Notes: generated by a model from the letters alone, not told the origin. 64,000 nt of DNA from Rhodobacter capsulatus (GCF_003254295.1 NZ_QKZO01000015.1:1-64000), one strand, 5' to 3'. Shown: positions 24,292 to 34,074, counted from the first letter of the stretch. Made by a program: numbers and translations.

Positions 24292-25914
24292 TCATCGGGG
24301 GGCATCCGCGGCGGGCAGGATCGCGGCGCGCAGGGCCCGCTTGTCGATCTTGCCGACCGGGGTCAGCGGCATCGCCTCAAGAAAGGCGAACCGGTCGGGC
24401 AGCTTGTAATCGGCCACGCCCGCGGCGATCAGATGGCGGCGCAGCACGACCGGCCGCAGCGGCTGGCGCAACACGAGACAGGCGCAGCTGCGCTCGCCCA
24501 GCCGCGGGTCGGGTTCAGAGACGAGCGCCGCCTGCACCACCTCGGGATGGCGCAGCAACAGCGCCTCGATCTCCTCGGCCGCGATCTTCTCGCCGCCGCG
24601 GTTGATCTGGTCCTTGACCCGGCCGACGACGCGCAGATAGCCCGCGGCGTCGCGCTGCACCAGATCGCCGCTGTGATAGAAGCCCTCGGCATCGAAGGCG
24701 GCGGCATTCTGTGCCGGGCTGCGGAAATAGCCGCGGAACGTATAGGGCCCGCGCACCCAGAGCTGCCCGGTCTCGCCCGGCGCGCAATCGCGGCCCGTGG
24801 CATCGCGCACGCGGATCTCGTCATCGGGGCTGATCGGCCGTCCCTGGGTGGTGAAGATGCGCTCGGGCGGATCGTCCAGACGGGTGTAGTTCACCAGCCC
24901 CTCGGCCATGCCGAAGACCTGCTGCAAGGCGCAGCCCAGCAGCTCCGGAACCTGCCGGGCGAGCGCCTCGGCGAAACTGGCGCCGCCGACCTGCAGCAGC
25001 GCCAGGCTTTCGGGCACGGCAAGCCCGTCGCGCACCGCCTCCAGCCAGAGCCCGACCGCCGAGGGCACCAGCGCCGCCATCGTCACCCGATGCCGCGCGA
25101 TCAGCTCGAAACAGAGCTGCGGTTCGGGGTTGGGGGCCATCACCACGGTGCCGCCGGCATGGAACACGCCAAGCGCGCCGGGCGAGCTGAGCACGTAGTT
25201 ATGCGGCGCGGGCAGCGCGCAAAGAAACACCGTATCCGGCGTCAGCGCGCAGATTTCGGCGCTGGCCCGGATCGAATAATCGTAATCGTTATGGGTGCGC
25301 GGGATCAGCTTCGGCGTGCCGGTGCTGCCGCCCGAAAGCTGGAAAAAGGCGACCGCGCCGGGATCGATCCGGGGCAGCGGCCCCCCATCCCAGGCCCCGT
25401 CAGGCGTGGCCCAGGCGGCAAGATCCCGCACCGGGTCGGGATCGTCGAGATAAAGGCACAGCGCCAGCCGGTCCGAGCGCGTGCGCAACTCGGCGGCGAA
25501 TCGGTCGTCGTGAAACAGCGGATGGCTGCGCGCGGCGATCAGCAGCTTCGGCCGCAGCTGTTCGGCATAAGACCGCAGCTCCAGCGCGCGATGGCTGAAA
25601 AGCGCATTGACCGGGGTGATCCCGGCCTTCAGCAGCGCAAGGAAGGTGACGAAGAACTCGGCCCGGTTCGGCAGCTGCACCAGCGCCGTGTCGCCCGGGC
25701 GCAGCCCCCGTGCCAGAAGCCGCCGCGCCAGCGCCGTGGCCATCCGGTCCAGCGTGCCATAGCTGATCGCGCGCGCGCCGCAACGGATCGCGCAGGCCTC
25801 GGGCCGCTGCCGCGCCTGGGTTTCCAGCCCGCGCGTCAGCGGCGCATCCAGCCAGTAGCCCTTTTGCCGGTAACGCTGCGCGAGGTCGTCCGGCCAGGGG
25901 GTGAAATCGGTCAT
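24292..25914 (-). CDS. entE: 2,3-dihydroxybenzoate-AMP ligase
   Basis: 540 residues, the family's usual length. Conserved opening FTPWPDDLAQRYRQKGYWLD, phosphate loop QLSGGSTGTPKLIPRTHNDY, aromatic-acid pocket CALPAPHNYVLSSPGALGV, QQVFGMAEGLVNYTRLDD, RTxGD-like SGDLVQRDAAGYL, and LTPVGKIDKRALR with the C-terminal catalytic Lys. It activates DHB as adenylate and loads the aryl carrier. First gene of the minus-strand operon, divergent from the large NRPS gene across 150 bp. Confidence 0.95.
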   Translation of the reverse strand: MTDFTPWPDDLAQRYRQKGYWLDAPLTRGLETQARQRPEACAIRCGARAISYGTLDRMATALARRLLARGLRPGDTALVQLPNRAEFFVTFLALLKAGITPVNALFSHRALELRSYAEQLRPKLLIAARSHPLFHDDRFAAELRTRSDRLALCLYLDDPDPVRDLAAWATPDGAWDGGPLPRIDPGAVAFFQLSGGSTGTPKLIPRTHNDYDYSIRASAEICALTPDTVFLCALPAPHNYVLSSPGALGVFHAGGTVVMAPNPEPQLCFELIARHRVTMAALVPSAVGLWLEAVRDGLAVPESLALLQVGGASFAEALARQVPELLGCALQQVFGMAEGLVNYTRLDDPPERIFTTQGRPISPDDEIRVRDATGRDCAPGETGQLWVRGPYTFRGYFRSPAQNAAAFDAEGFYHSGDLVQRDAAGYLRVVGRVKDQINRGGEKIAAEEIEALLLRHPEVVQAALVSEPDPRLGERSCACLVLRQPLRPVVLRRHLIAAGVADYKLPDRFAFLEAMPLTPVGKIDKRALRAAILPAADAPR

Positions 25915-26006
25915 TGCAAATCGGTCCGTTCGGGGCGGCCTGGGCCCGCCTCCGCTGTCAGTGCCGCCCGGATCCGGTCTCCGGTCCGGCGCCCGCAGGC
26001 CACAGG

Positions 26007-26034
26007 TTGACGGGCTGCTATAGTTGAGTATTTA
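26007..26034 (+). promoter_or_regulatory. Promoter of the NRPS operon
   Basis: TTGACG (26007-26012), 16 bases, TATTTA (26029-26034). The same arrangement, with TTGACGGGC and AGTATTT shared, stands before the binding-protein gene at 36414-36441. Around the -10 lies a TTGA-N9-TCAA inverted repeat (minus-strand reading about 26040-26024). An iron-dependent operator here would also cover the divergent entE promoter; this is inference. Confidence 0.5.
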
Positions 26035-26064
26035 TATCAACAAATGTCAACTGGGTGAGATCCG

Positions 26065-29000
26065 ATGCCTGACCTGACGCCGATGCAGACCGCTTGCTGG
26101 ATCAACGGACATGCCGGGGGGCGCGATCCGCAGGCGCCTTCGGCGCATCTTTATGTCGAACTTGAACCCCGCAACGCGGCGCGCCCGCTTGCGCCCGCGC
26201 GGCTGGCGCAGGCCTTTGCGGCGCTGATCGCGCGGCATCCGGCCCTGCGGCTCTCGGTCTCGGCCGAGGGGCGGGCGGCGATCGTGCCCCCCGGCCCCGG
26301 CCATGCGCTGCGCCAGCACGACCTGCGCGGGCGTGACCCGCAGGCGGTCGAGACGGCGCTGGCACGGCTGCGCGAGGACAAGACCCACCAGCGCCTGCCG
26401 TTGGCGGCGGGCCAACCCCTTGAGGCCACGCTCAGCCTGCTACCCGGGGGCGGGCACCGGCTGCATCTTGATCTTGACATGGTGGCGGCCGATCCCTCCT
26501 GCCTGCCCGCGCTGCTGGACGATCTGGCGCAGCTTTACGAGGACGGCCCGGAGGAGGCCCCGCCCGCCCCGGACCCCGCCGACCGACCCGACCGGCCGCT
26601 CGATGCGCAGGCCCTGGCGCAGGCGCGGGACTGGTGGCGGGACCGTCTGGCCACCCTGCCCGAGCCCCCCCGCCTGCCCGCCCCGGATGCCGCGCCCCAT
26701 GACCGCCGCGCGCGCAGCACGCGGCTGGCGGCGACGCTTGATCCGGCGCAGGCGCGCGGATTTCTCGCCCAGGCCCGGGCGCTGCGGGTGACGCCCTCGG
26801 CGCTGGCGCTGGCGGTTTTCGCGCAGGAACTTGGCCGGGCCTGCGGCCAGACGGCGTTGCGCCTGACCGTGCCGCTCTTTCACCGCGACGCGGCGGAGCC
26901 GGAGATCGGCGAGGCTTCGAACTTCACCCTTCTGGGCCTTGCGGGGCTGCAGGACGATCTGTCCGCGCTGGCGCCGCGGGTGCAGGCGGGGCTGGTGCAG
27001 GGCATCGCGCAGGCCGCCTGCCCCGGCCCCCAGCTGCTGCGCGATCTTGCCCGGCAGCTTGGCCGGATGCCCGCGGCGCCGGTCGTCTTCACCGCCGGGC
27101 TGGACCATCCGCGCGGCTCGATCCTGAGCGACCGGGCGCGGCGCGTGCTGGGCGATCTGGTCTGGAGCGTGTCGCAGGGGCCGGGCGTAGCGCTGGATGC
27201 GCAGATCGCCCGGCTTGGCGAGGGGATCTTGCTGAACTGGGACATCCGGCTTGACCTGCTGGACCGCGCCTGGACCGAGGCGCTTTTCGCCCGGGTGCTC
27301 GGGCGGTTGCGGGCGTTGGCGCAGGCGCCGGTGCCGCCGCGCAGCTGGCCGCTGGCGCCGCTGCAACGGGCCTATCTGACGGGGCGCGAGACGGTGCTGC
27401 CGCTGGGCGGCGTGGCGATGCAGGAGGCGCGGCTGTTTCGCGGCACGCTTGACCCGGCGGCGCTGCGCGAACGGCTGTCGCAGCTTGTCGCGGCCCATCC
27501 CGCGCTGCGGCTGCGCGTCGAGGCCGCCACCGGCCGCCAGCACTGCCTGCCCCGGATCGAGCTGCCCTGGACCACGCTGGATCTGACCCGGGCGCCCGAT
27601 GCCGCGGCGCGGCTTGACGCTTTCTGGGAGGAATTCGCCGCTGCGCCCTGCCCGCTTGACGACGCGCTCTGGCAGGTCGTTGCCCTGCGGATGCCCGCGG
27701 GGCAAGCGGATGCGCTGGCGGTGAAATTCGACGCGCTGGCGCTGGATGGTCCGGCCATCGCGCAGATCTGCGCCCAGATGCTGGCCCCCACCCCGCCCGG
27801 GATCGAGGAGACCGCCGACCCGCCCCGCAGCGCGCCGATGGATGCGGCGCAGCGGGCCGCCGATACCGCCTATTGGGCCGCGGCGCTGGCGCGGATCGAA
27901 GAGCCGCCGCGGCTGCCCTGGCGCCTGCCGCTGGACCAGCTTGGCCCGGCGCGGCGGCGGCGCTGCGAAAGACGGATCGACGCGCCGCAGGTGGCGTCGC
28001 TGCGCCGCATCGCCGCGCGGGAAAAGCTGTTCCTGAACACGCTATTGAGCTTCACCGTGCTGGAGGTGCTGGCGCGGTTCACCCCCGATCTGCGGCTGTG
28101 CGTCGGCCTGCCCACCGCCCCGGCGCTGGACCGCACGGGGCTTGGCAACCGCTCTTCCTTCCTTGTGATCGACCATGCCGTCGGCCCGGGTCCGGCCGCC
28201 GCGCGGGCCGCGGCGCTGCAGGCGGAAACGATGCGGGCGCTGGCCCATTCCAGCCTGTCGGGCGTCGATCTGGCGCGCCAGTTGCTGGCCCGCACCGGCG
28301 CGGCGCTGGCCTTGCCTGTCGTGCTGACGAACGGGCTGAACTGGCCGCTGCCCGACCCCTCTGCCCCGCTGCGCGAGGTCGCCGGACTGACCCAGACGCC
28401 GCAGGTCGCGCTGGATCTGCGGCTGCTGCGCGCGGCCGGGGGCGGGATCGAGATTGCCGCCGATTACGCCGAAACCGCGCTGGCGCCCGAAACCGTCGTG
28501 GCGATGCTGGACGCGATCGCGGCAGCTTTGGCGGCGATCTGCACGGCAGGCGCGCTGGTGCTGCCCGATCCGCTGGTGCCGGTCGCGCTGCCCGCGCAGA
28601 GCGCCGAAATCCCCGATCCGGTGCCGCATCTGCCGCGCCTTGCCGCGCAGCTGCGCGCGGGCCGGGGCACGGCGCTGATCTGCGGCGAGAGGCGGCTGAG
28701 CTATGAAGACCTGCGCCGCGATGTCGAAGCGTTTCTGGCCGGTCTTGCCGCGCAGGGCATCGGTCCCGGCGACGTGGTGGCGATCGAGCTGCCGCGCGGC
28801 CCCGATCATGTCGCGCTGCAGCTTGCCACCGCGATGGCCGGGGTGATCCGGGTGCCGATCGACGCCGCCGCCCCGCCCGCCCGGCGCGATCAGCTGCTCT
28901 CCCGCGCGGCCCCGGCGCTGGTGGTGTCGCAGCGCGCCATCGCCGGTTGCGCCGCGATCGGGCCCGAGGCGCTGCGCAGGCCTGGCGGCGCCCTGCCCGA

Positions 29001-30405
29001 CGATGCGACGCTGGCTGCGCGCAGCCTGAGCCGCGATCCGGCCTATTACCTCTTCACCTCGGGCAGCACCGGCACGCCGAAATGCGTGGTGCTGAACAAC
29101 CGCGCCACCGCGAACGTGCTGGCGCAATCGCTGCGGGCCTGGCAGGTGACCGGCGCGGATGTGCTGCTTTCGGTCACGCCGCTGCACCATGACATGTCGG
29201 TTTTCGATGTCTTCGGCACGCTTTGCGCCGGGGCGACGCTGGTTCTGCCCGCGCAGGAAAAGGATGCGATGGACTGGGCGCGGCTGGTCGCGATGCACGG
29301 GGTGACGCTTTGGGTTTCCGTGCCCGCGATCCTTGAGATGCTGCTCGCCTGTGCCCGGCCCGACCAGCTGGCGACGCTGCGGCTGGTGGCGCAGGGCGGC
29401 GATTACATCAAGCCCGCGGTCATCGCCCGGCTGCGCGCGGAGCTGCCCGGGGCGCGGCTTGTCTCCTTGGGCGGGCCGACCGAGACGACGATCTGGAGCA
29501 TCTGGCACGAGATCGACACCGTGCCCGAAAGCGACTTGGACACGATCCCTTATGGCCGGGCGCTGGCGGGCGCCGAATATCGGATCTGCAACCCTTTGGG
29601 CGAGCCCTGCCCGCCCGGCGTGCCCGGTCGCATCCACACGCTGGGCGATTGTCTTGCGCTTGGCTATCTGGAGGACGGCCGCCTGATGCAGACCGATTTC
29701 ATCGCTCTGGCCGGGGCTGCGGGCCCACCGCGGCGGGCCTTTCGCACCGGCGATCTGGGCAGATGGCGGGCGGACGGGGTGATCCTGTTTTCCGGCCGCC
29801 TCGGCAGCCATGTCAAGGTGCGGGGGGTGCGCGTCAGCCTGGCCGAGATCGAGGCCGCGCTGGCCGCGCATCCGGGGCTGCGCGCGGCGATGGTGGTCGA
29901 TCTGGTCTCGGGCGACGGGCATGAGACGACGCTGGCCGCGGTCTATGCCTGCCGCGCGGGGGCCGAGATCTCCTCCGGCGCGCTGCGCGCCTTTTTGCGC
30001 CAGACCCTGCCGCCGTCGCATCTGCCCGACCGCTTCGTGCCGGTGCCAGACCTGCCGCTTTCCGCCAACGGCAAACCGGATCGCGCCGCCGGGCGGCGGC
30101 TTGCCAGCGCCCCGCCGAGGACGCCCGCGCCCGTCGCCGAAACGCAGGCCGACCCGGCGCTCGTGGCGCAGGTTCTGGCGCTTTACCTTGAGCGGCTCGG
30201 GCCGCGGAACGCGACAGGGGCAGGCGCGACGGCGGACAGCCCGTTGCTCGATCTCGGGCTTTTGCCCGACGATCTTGCGCCGATCGCCGCGGCGCTGAAC
30301 GCGCGTTTCGGGTCTGCCCTGACGCCAATGCAGCTTCTGGCGCCGCGCAGCGCCCGTGCGGTGGCGGCGCTGATCGCCGCCGCGCCCGCCCTGCCCCCCG
30401 CCTGA
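26065..30405 (+). CDS. Siderophore NRPS: two cyclisation domains, adenylation domain, dead carrier (VibF N-half-like)
   Basis: 1446 residues. Cy1 is at about 1-425 with DMVAADPSC at 138-146 in place of DxxxxDxxS. Cy2 is at about 430-850 with LAPLQRAYLTGRE and DALALDGPA at 556-564 (last Ser is Ala). The adenylation domain is at about 860-1350: LFTSGSTGTPK near 996, GGPTETTIW at 1136, RTGDLGRW at 1227, NGKPD at 1335. The C-terminal carrier-like segment reads LLDLGLLPDDL, with Pro1401 where the phosphopantetheine Ser should be, so it cannot be loaded. In VibF the same start (Cy-Cy-A) makes a DHB-methyloxazoline from threonine; the amino acid here is not proven. Confidence 0.88.
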   Translation: MPDLTPMQTACWINGHAGGRDPQAPSAHLYVELEPRNAARPLAPARLAQAFAALIARHPALRLSVSAEGRAAIVPPGPGHALRQHDLRGRDPQAVETALARLREDKTHQRLPLAAGQPLEATLSLLPGGGHRLHLDLDMVAADPSCLPALLDDLAQLYEDGPEEAPPAPDPADRPDRPLDAQALAQARDWWRDRLATLPEPPRLPAPDAAPHDRRARSTRLAATLDPAQARGFLAQARALRVTPSALALAVFAQELGRACGQTALRLTVPLFHRDAAEPEIGEASNFTLLGLAGLQDDLSALAPRVQAGLVQGIAQAACPGPQLLRDLARQLGRMPAAPVVFTAGLDHPRGSILSDRARRVLGDLVWSVSQGPGVALDAQIARLGEGILLNWDIRLDLLDRAWTEALFARVLGRLRALAQAPVPPRSWPLAPLQRAYLTGRETVLPLGGVAMQEARLFRGTLDPAALRERLSQLVAAHPALRLRVEAATGRQHCLPRIELPWTTLDLTRAPDAAARLDAFWEEFAAAPCPLDDALWQVVALRMPAGQADALAVKFDALALDGPAIAQICAQMLAPTPPGIEETADPPRSAPMDAAQRAADTAYWAAALARIEEPPRLPWRLPLDQLGPARRRRCERRIDAPQVASLRRIAAREKLFLNTLLSFTVLEVLARFTPDLRLCVGLPTAPALDRTGLGNRSSFLVIDHAVGPGPAAARAAALQAETMRALAHSSLSGVDLARQLLARTGAALALPVVLTNGLNWPLPDPSAPLREVAGLTQTPQVALDLRLLRAAGGGIEIAADYAETALAPETVVAMLDAIAAALAAICTAGALVLPDPLVPVALPAQSAEIPDPVPHLPRLAAQLRAGRGTALICGERRLSYEDLRRDVEAFLAGLAAQGIGPGDVVAIELPRGPDHVALQLATAMAGVIRVPIDAAAPPARRDQLLSRAAPALVVSQRAIAGCAAIGPEALRRPGGALPDDATLAARSLSRDPAYYLFTSGSTGTPKCVVLNNRATANVLAQSLRAWQVTGADVLLSVTPLHHDMSVFDVFGTLCAGATLVLPAQEKDAMDWARLVAMHGVTLWVSVPAILEMLLACARPDQLATLRLVAQGGDYIKPAVIARLRAELPGARLVSLGGPTETTIWSIWHEIDTVPESDLDTIPYGRALAGAEYRICNPLGEPCPPGVPGRIHTLGDCLALGYLEDGRLMQTDFIALAGAAGPPRRAFRTGDLGRWRADGVILFSGRLGSHVKVRGVRVSLAEIEAALAAHPGLRAAMVVDLVSGDGHETTLAAVYACRAGAEISSGALRAFLRQTLPPSHLPDRFVPVPDLPLSANGKPDRAAGRRLASAPPRTPAPVAETQADPALVAQVLALYLERLGPRNATGAGATADSPLLDLGLLPDDLAPIAAALNARFGSALTPMQLLAPRSARAVAALIAAAPALPPA

Positions 30406-30452
30406 AACCGCCACCTGAAACCCCCGCCTGAACCCTCAAGGAAGGACCGCTG

Positions 30453-31865
30453 ATGCCCGATCCGACGACGGCCGCCGCGCGCCCCTGGCACGCCCTGACG
30501 CTGGCGCAACTCGATTTCTGGGAGGAATTCCGCTTCCACCCCGACCGGCCCCTGTCGACCGTGGCGCATTGCACGGTGATCGAGGGCGATCTGGACGAGG
30601 CGGCGCTGATCGCGGCGCTGCGCCAGCTGGCGCAGGAGGCCGAGGTGCTGGCGCTGCGCTTTCGCGACGGGCCCGAGGGGCCGCGCCAGCAGATCGACCC
30701 CGCGCGCATCCCGGGGCTGCGCTATCACGACCTGCGCTATGAAGCCGATCCCGAATCCGACCCCGAGGCGACGGCGCGCAAGATGATGGAACGCGACATC
30801 GCCGCGCCGATCGATCTGCGGCAGGATCCGCTCGCCGCGCTGTGGCTGCTGCGGGTCGGGGCCAGGCGCTGGCTGTGGTATCTGCGCGGCCATCACATCG
30901 GGCTTGACGGCTATGGCGTGGCGCTGATCGAGCGGCGGGCGGCGGCGCTTTATGCGCAGGCCCGCGGGCAGGTGGCCGAACCGGGGCCGCTGCGCCCCTT
31001 CGCACAGTATCTGGAGGAGGAAGAGCGCTATCGCGCCAGCCCGCAACATGCCCGCGACGGCGGCTGGTGGGCGCAGCATCTGGCGGGCGGGCCGAAGCTT
31101 GCGGTGCTGCGCAAGGGCGCCGAAGACTATGGCTGCAGCGCGCTTGCCGCCGAACCCGCGCTGCCCGCGGAACTGCCCGCCGCGCTGGCGCGGGCGGCCG
31201 CGGCGGCGGATCTGGGCTGGCCCGACCTGCTGACGCTGCTCTGCGCCGCCTGGCTGGTGCGCGATCTGCCCGAAGACGGGACCGGGCGGGCGATCTGGCT
31301 GCCCTACATGAGCCGCCTTGGCAGTGTCGCCGCGACGATCCCGGCGCTGGTCGTCAACATCCTGCCGCTTGTGGTGACGCGCCAGCCGGACGAGACCCTT
31401 GCCGCCTGGCTGGGCCGCAGCGCCGCAAGCCTGCGCCAGCTGCGTCGGCACGGGCGCTACCGGGTCGAGCAGCTGGCCGCCGATCACGGCCTTGGCGCGG
31501 GCGAGCGCTTCTTCTTCTCGCCGCTCGTCAATCTGCTGCCGTTCGACCCGCCGCATTTCGCGGGCTGCCAGGCCCGGCGCGAAGTGCTGGCCGCGGGCCC
31601 GGGCGACGGGTTCAACCTGACCTGCGCCGCCGCGGCCGACGGCAGCGGGCTCGCGCTCTGGATCGATGCCGACCCGGCCTCGGCCGAGAGCTTCGACGCG
31701 GCCTGCACCGGGCTTGTGCCCTTCCTTGCGCGGTCTTGCGCCGAGGGGGCGGCTGTAACCCCGCTTGCGGCGCTGCTGGCAGGCCCCGCCGCCACGGGCC
31801 ATCCGCGCCTGCCGCCGCGCGTCCCTTCCGTCCGGCCGATCGCCGGGCGGCTGGAGGAGGCATGA
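30453..31865 (+). CDS. Stand-alone condensation domain (VibH-like)
   Basis: 470 residues, one condensation domain and nothing else. The N-terminus LTLAQLDFWEEFRFHPD is followed by the active-site HHIGLDGYG (His147, His148, Asp152, Gly153), then GRAIWLPYMSRLGSVAATIP, ALVVNILPL and RFFFSPLVNLLPF. VibH, its best-known relative in organisation, joins carrier-bound DHB to a free polyamine (norspermidine), so no downstream carrier is needed. The same is inferred here. It starts 47 bp after the first NRPS gene and overlaps the next one by ATGA (31862-31865). Confidence 0.88.
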   Translation: MPDPTTAAARPWHALTLAQLDFWEEFRFHPDRPLSTVAHCTVIEGDLDEAALIAALRQLAQEAEVLALRFRDGPEGPRQQIDPARIPGLRYHDLRYEADPESDPEATARKMMERDIAAPIDLRQDPLAALWLLRVGARRWLWYLRGHHIGLDGYGVALIERRAAALYAQARGQVAEPGPLRPFAQYLEEEERYRASPQHARDGGWWAQHLAGGPKLAVLRKGAEDYGCSALAAEPALPAELPAALARAAAAADLGWPDLLTLLCAAWLVRDLPEDGTGRAIWLPYMSRLGSVAATIPALVVNILPLVVTRQPDETLAAWLGRSAASLRQLRRHGRYRVEQLAADHGLGAGERFFFSPLVNLLPFDPPHFAGCQARREVLAAGPGDGFNLTCAAAADGSGLALWIDADPASAESFDAACTGLVPFLARSCAEGAAVTPLAALLAGPAATGHPRLPPRVPSVRPIAGRLEEA

Positions 31866-34054
31866 GCCGCCCCGAGATTTCCCCCCGCCCCCAGCCAGCC
31901 CCGGCCCCGGCCGCGCAAGCCCTGCCCTTTCCCCCCACCGCAGGAACGATGATGACCGAACCCGGACCGCCCCCCGACAGTCTTTCCCACAGCCGCCCCG
32001 CCCGGACCGACGAGGCGCGGATCTGGCTTGCCGCGCAGCAGGGCGCCACGGATCTTGCCCCCGCGATCTGCACCGCGACCCTGCCCCTGCCCGGCTGCGA
32101 GCCCGGCGCCGTCATCGCCGCGCTGGTAGAGGGCGTGCTGGCCCGCCCCGAGCTGACACGGCGCTATCATTTCGACGCCAGCGGCGCGCTGCGGGTCGCG
32201 CTTGCGCCGCGCGGGCCCGATCTCTGGCTGCGGGCGCTGCGCGCGGCCCCCGAGGCCGAAGCGGCGATCGCGGCGGTCGCCGCCGAGCCCTGGGATCTGG
32301 CCCGGGGCGCGCCGCTGCGCTTCGTGCTGGCGCTGGCGCCCGGGGCCGCGGCGCTCGCGCTGATCCGCCATCCGATCGCCGCCGACCTGCCGGAAAGCGC
32401 AGCTTTGCTGGCGGATCTGGCCCCGCAGGCGCAGACCGAGCCCGCAACCGATCTGGCCCGGATCGAGGCGATCATCCTTGATACCTTCCGCGCCGCGCTC
32501 GAGGCGCCGCAGATGACCGCGGCTTGCGATTTCTTCGATCTGGGCGGGCATTCGCTGGTGGCGACGCGGGTGATCGGCCAGCTCGCCGCCGAACACGGGC
32601 TTGCGCTGCGCTTTGCCGACATCTTCACCCATCCGACCGCCGCCGCGCTGGCGCCGCTGGCCCAGCCCGCCCCGGCGCCATCAGCCCCGGTCGAGATCCG
32701 GCGCAGCGCGCCCGACCCTGTCGACCGCGCGCCGCTCTCGCTTGCGCAGCAATCGCTGTGGAAGATCCACGCCGCGCTCGGCTATGGCCCGGCCTTCAAC
32801 ATTCCCTTCGTGCTGCGCTTTCTTGACCCGGTCGACGAGACGGTCTTCGCCGCCGCCTTCCGCGACCTGCTGGAACGGCATCCGGCGCTGCGCAGCCGGT
32901 TCCGGCCCGAGGGCGACACGGTGCTGCAAGAGACCGTGCCGATGGCCGAGGTCGACCGGCTGGACTGGTTCCGCGCCTCGGGCCCGGTCATCGACGCCGC
33001 GCCGGTGCTGGCCGCCGAAGCCGGGCATGTCTTTGATCTTGCCCAAGAGCTGCCGTTGCGGCTGCGCTTTTTGCGCACCGCCGGGGGACAGATCCTGTCC
33101 TTCCTGTTCCATCATGTCGTGCTCGACGAATGGTCGGTCAACCTGATGATGGCCGAGCTGGCCCGCGCCTATGCCGCCCGCGCGGCGGGACAGGCCCCGG
33201 ACTGGCCCGGCCCGGTCGCGCCGTTTCACGCCTTCGCCCGCGCCCAGGCCCGCGCCGGCATCGACGCGCGGTCGCTGGAACATTGGGTCACGGCGCTGCG
33301 CGACGCGCCGCCGCCGCAGCCGATCCGCGCCCCGGGCGCCGCGCCGCTGCCCGCGACCCCGGAAGATGCCACCGCGGGCGGCTGGTGCGAGATCGCCGTG
33401 CCGCCCGCGGTCTGCACCGGCTTGCATGCGCTGGCAAAGACCTGCTCGGCCTCGCTGTTTCACACCGTCTATGCGGCGATCTCGGCGGCGCTGCAGCGGC
33501 TGGCCGGGCTTGAGGCGCTGACCATCGGCACCTCGGCCGCGGGCCGCACCGATCCGGCCTGGTTCGACACGATCGGCTATTTCACCACCGTCACCGCGCA
33601 TTGCCTGCGCGCCCCCGGCGATGCGACCCCGCGCGCGCTGATCACCGCGGTGCGCGACCGGATCACCGCGTCGATGCCGCACAGCGAAATCCCGATCGAT
33701 CTGGTCGAAGCGGCGCTGTCGGGCGGCACCGCGCCCCTTGATGCGCATATGTTCGAGGTCTTCATCCAGATCCACGCCCAGAACCGGCTGAACGGCGCGC
33801 TGCCGGGGCCGCAGGGGCCGATCCGCTTCCGCCAGGTCGATCCCGACAAGGCCGGATCGGTGCTTGGCCTGCAGTTCGAGGTGGTCGAGGACGTGATCGA
33901 GGGCGACCGCGGGCTGCGCGTGATGATGAGCTATCGCCACGCCCATTACGACGCCGCCGATGTCGCGGCGCTGGTGGCGGCGGTCGGGCGCAGCTTTGCC
34001 GCCTTCGCCAGCGCCGGGGCCGCCGACCGGCCGCTTGACGCGCTGCTGCCCTGA
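31862..34054 (+). CDS. Siderophore NRPS: degenerate C domain, active carrier, C-terminal condensation domain (VibF C-half-like)
   Basis: 730 residues from ATG 31862, with GGAGGAGG upstream; ATG 31949/31952 is an alternative. Residues about 45-190 look like half a condensation domain without its His motif (LIRHPIAADLPES). Carrier domain at about 195-265 with DFFDLGGHSLVATRV, Ser231 as phosphopantetheine site. Condensation domain at about 290-730: PLSLAQQSLWKIHAALG, FHHVVLDEWS (His417/418, Asp422; Gly of HHxxxDG is Glu423), GYFTTVTAHCL. VibF is Cy-Cy-A-C-T-C, so this protein supplies the C-T-C part in trans to the Cy-Cy-A protein. No thioesterase is present: release onto a polyamine amine is expected. 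Confidence 0.87.
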   Translation: MSRPEISPRPQPAPAPAAQALPFPPTAGTMMTEPGPPPDSLSHSRPARTDEARIWLAAQQGATDLAPAICTATLPLPGCEPGAVIAALVEGVLARPELTRRYHFDASGALRVALAPRGPDLWLRALRAAPEAEAAIAAVAAEPWDLARGAPLRFVLALAPGAAALALIRHPIAADLPESAALLADLAPQAQTEPATDLARIEAIILDTFRAALEAPQMTAACDFFDLGGHSLVATRVIGQLAAEHGLALRFADIFTHPTAAALAPLAQPAPAPSAPVEIRRSAPDPVDRAPLSLAQQSLWKIHAALGYGPAFNIPFVLRFLDPVDETVFAAAFRDLLERHPALRSRFRPEGDTVLQETVPMAEVDRLDWFRASGPVIDAAPVLAAEAGHVFDLAQELPLRLRFLRTAGGQILSFLFHHVVLDEWSVNLMMAELARAYAARAAGQAPDWPGPVAPFHAFARAQARAGIDARSLEHWVTALRDAPPPQPIRAPGAAPLPATPEDATAGGWCEIAVPPAVCTGLHALAKTCSASLFHTVYAAISAALQRLAGLEALTIGTSAAGRTDPAWFDTIGYFTTVTAHCLRAPGDATPRALITAVRDRITASMPHSEIPIDLVEAALSGGTAPLDAHMFEVFIQIHAQNRLNGALPGPQGPIRFRQVDPDKAGSVLGLQFEVVEDVIEGDRGLRVMMSYRHAHYDAADVAALVAAVGRSFAAFASAGAADRPLDALLP

Positions 34055-34074
34055 TCCGGCGGGCGCCCGCAAAT

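Noticed and set aside
28042-30414. 790-codon minus-strand frame inside the NRPS gene
   Set aside because: Gln/Arg/His-rich shadow of the adenylation domain.
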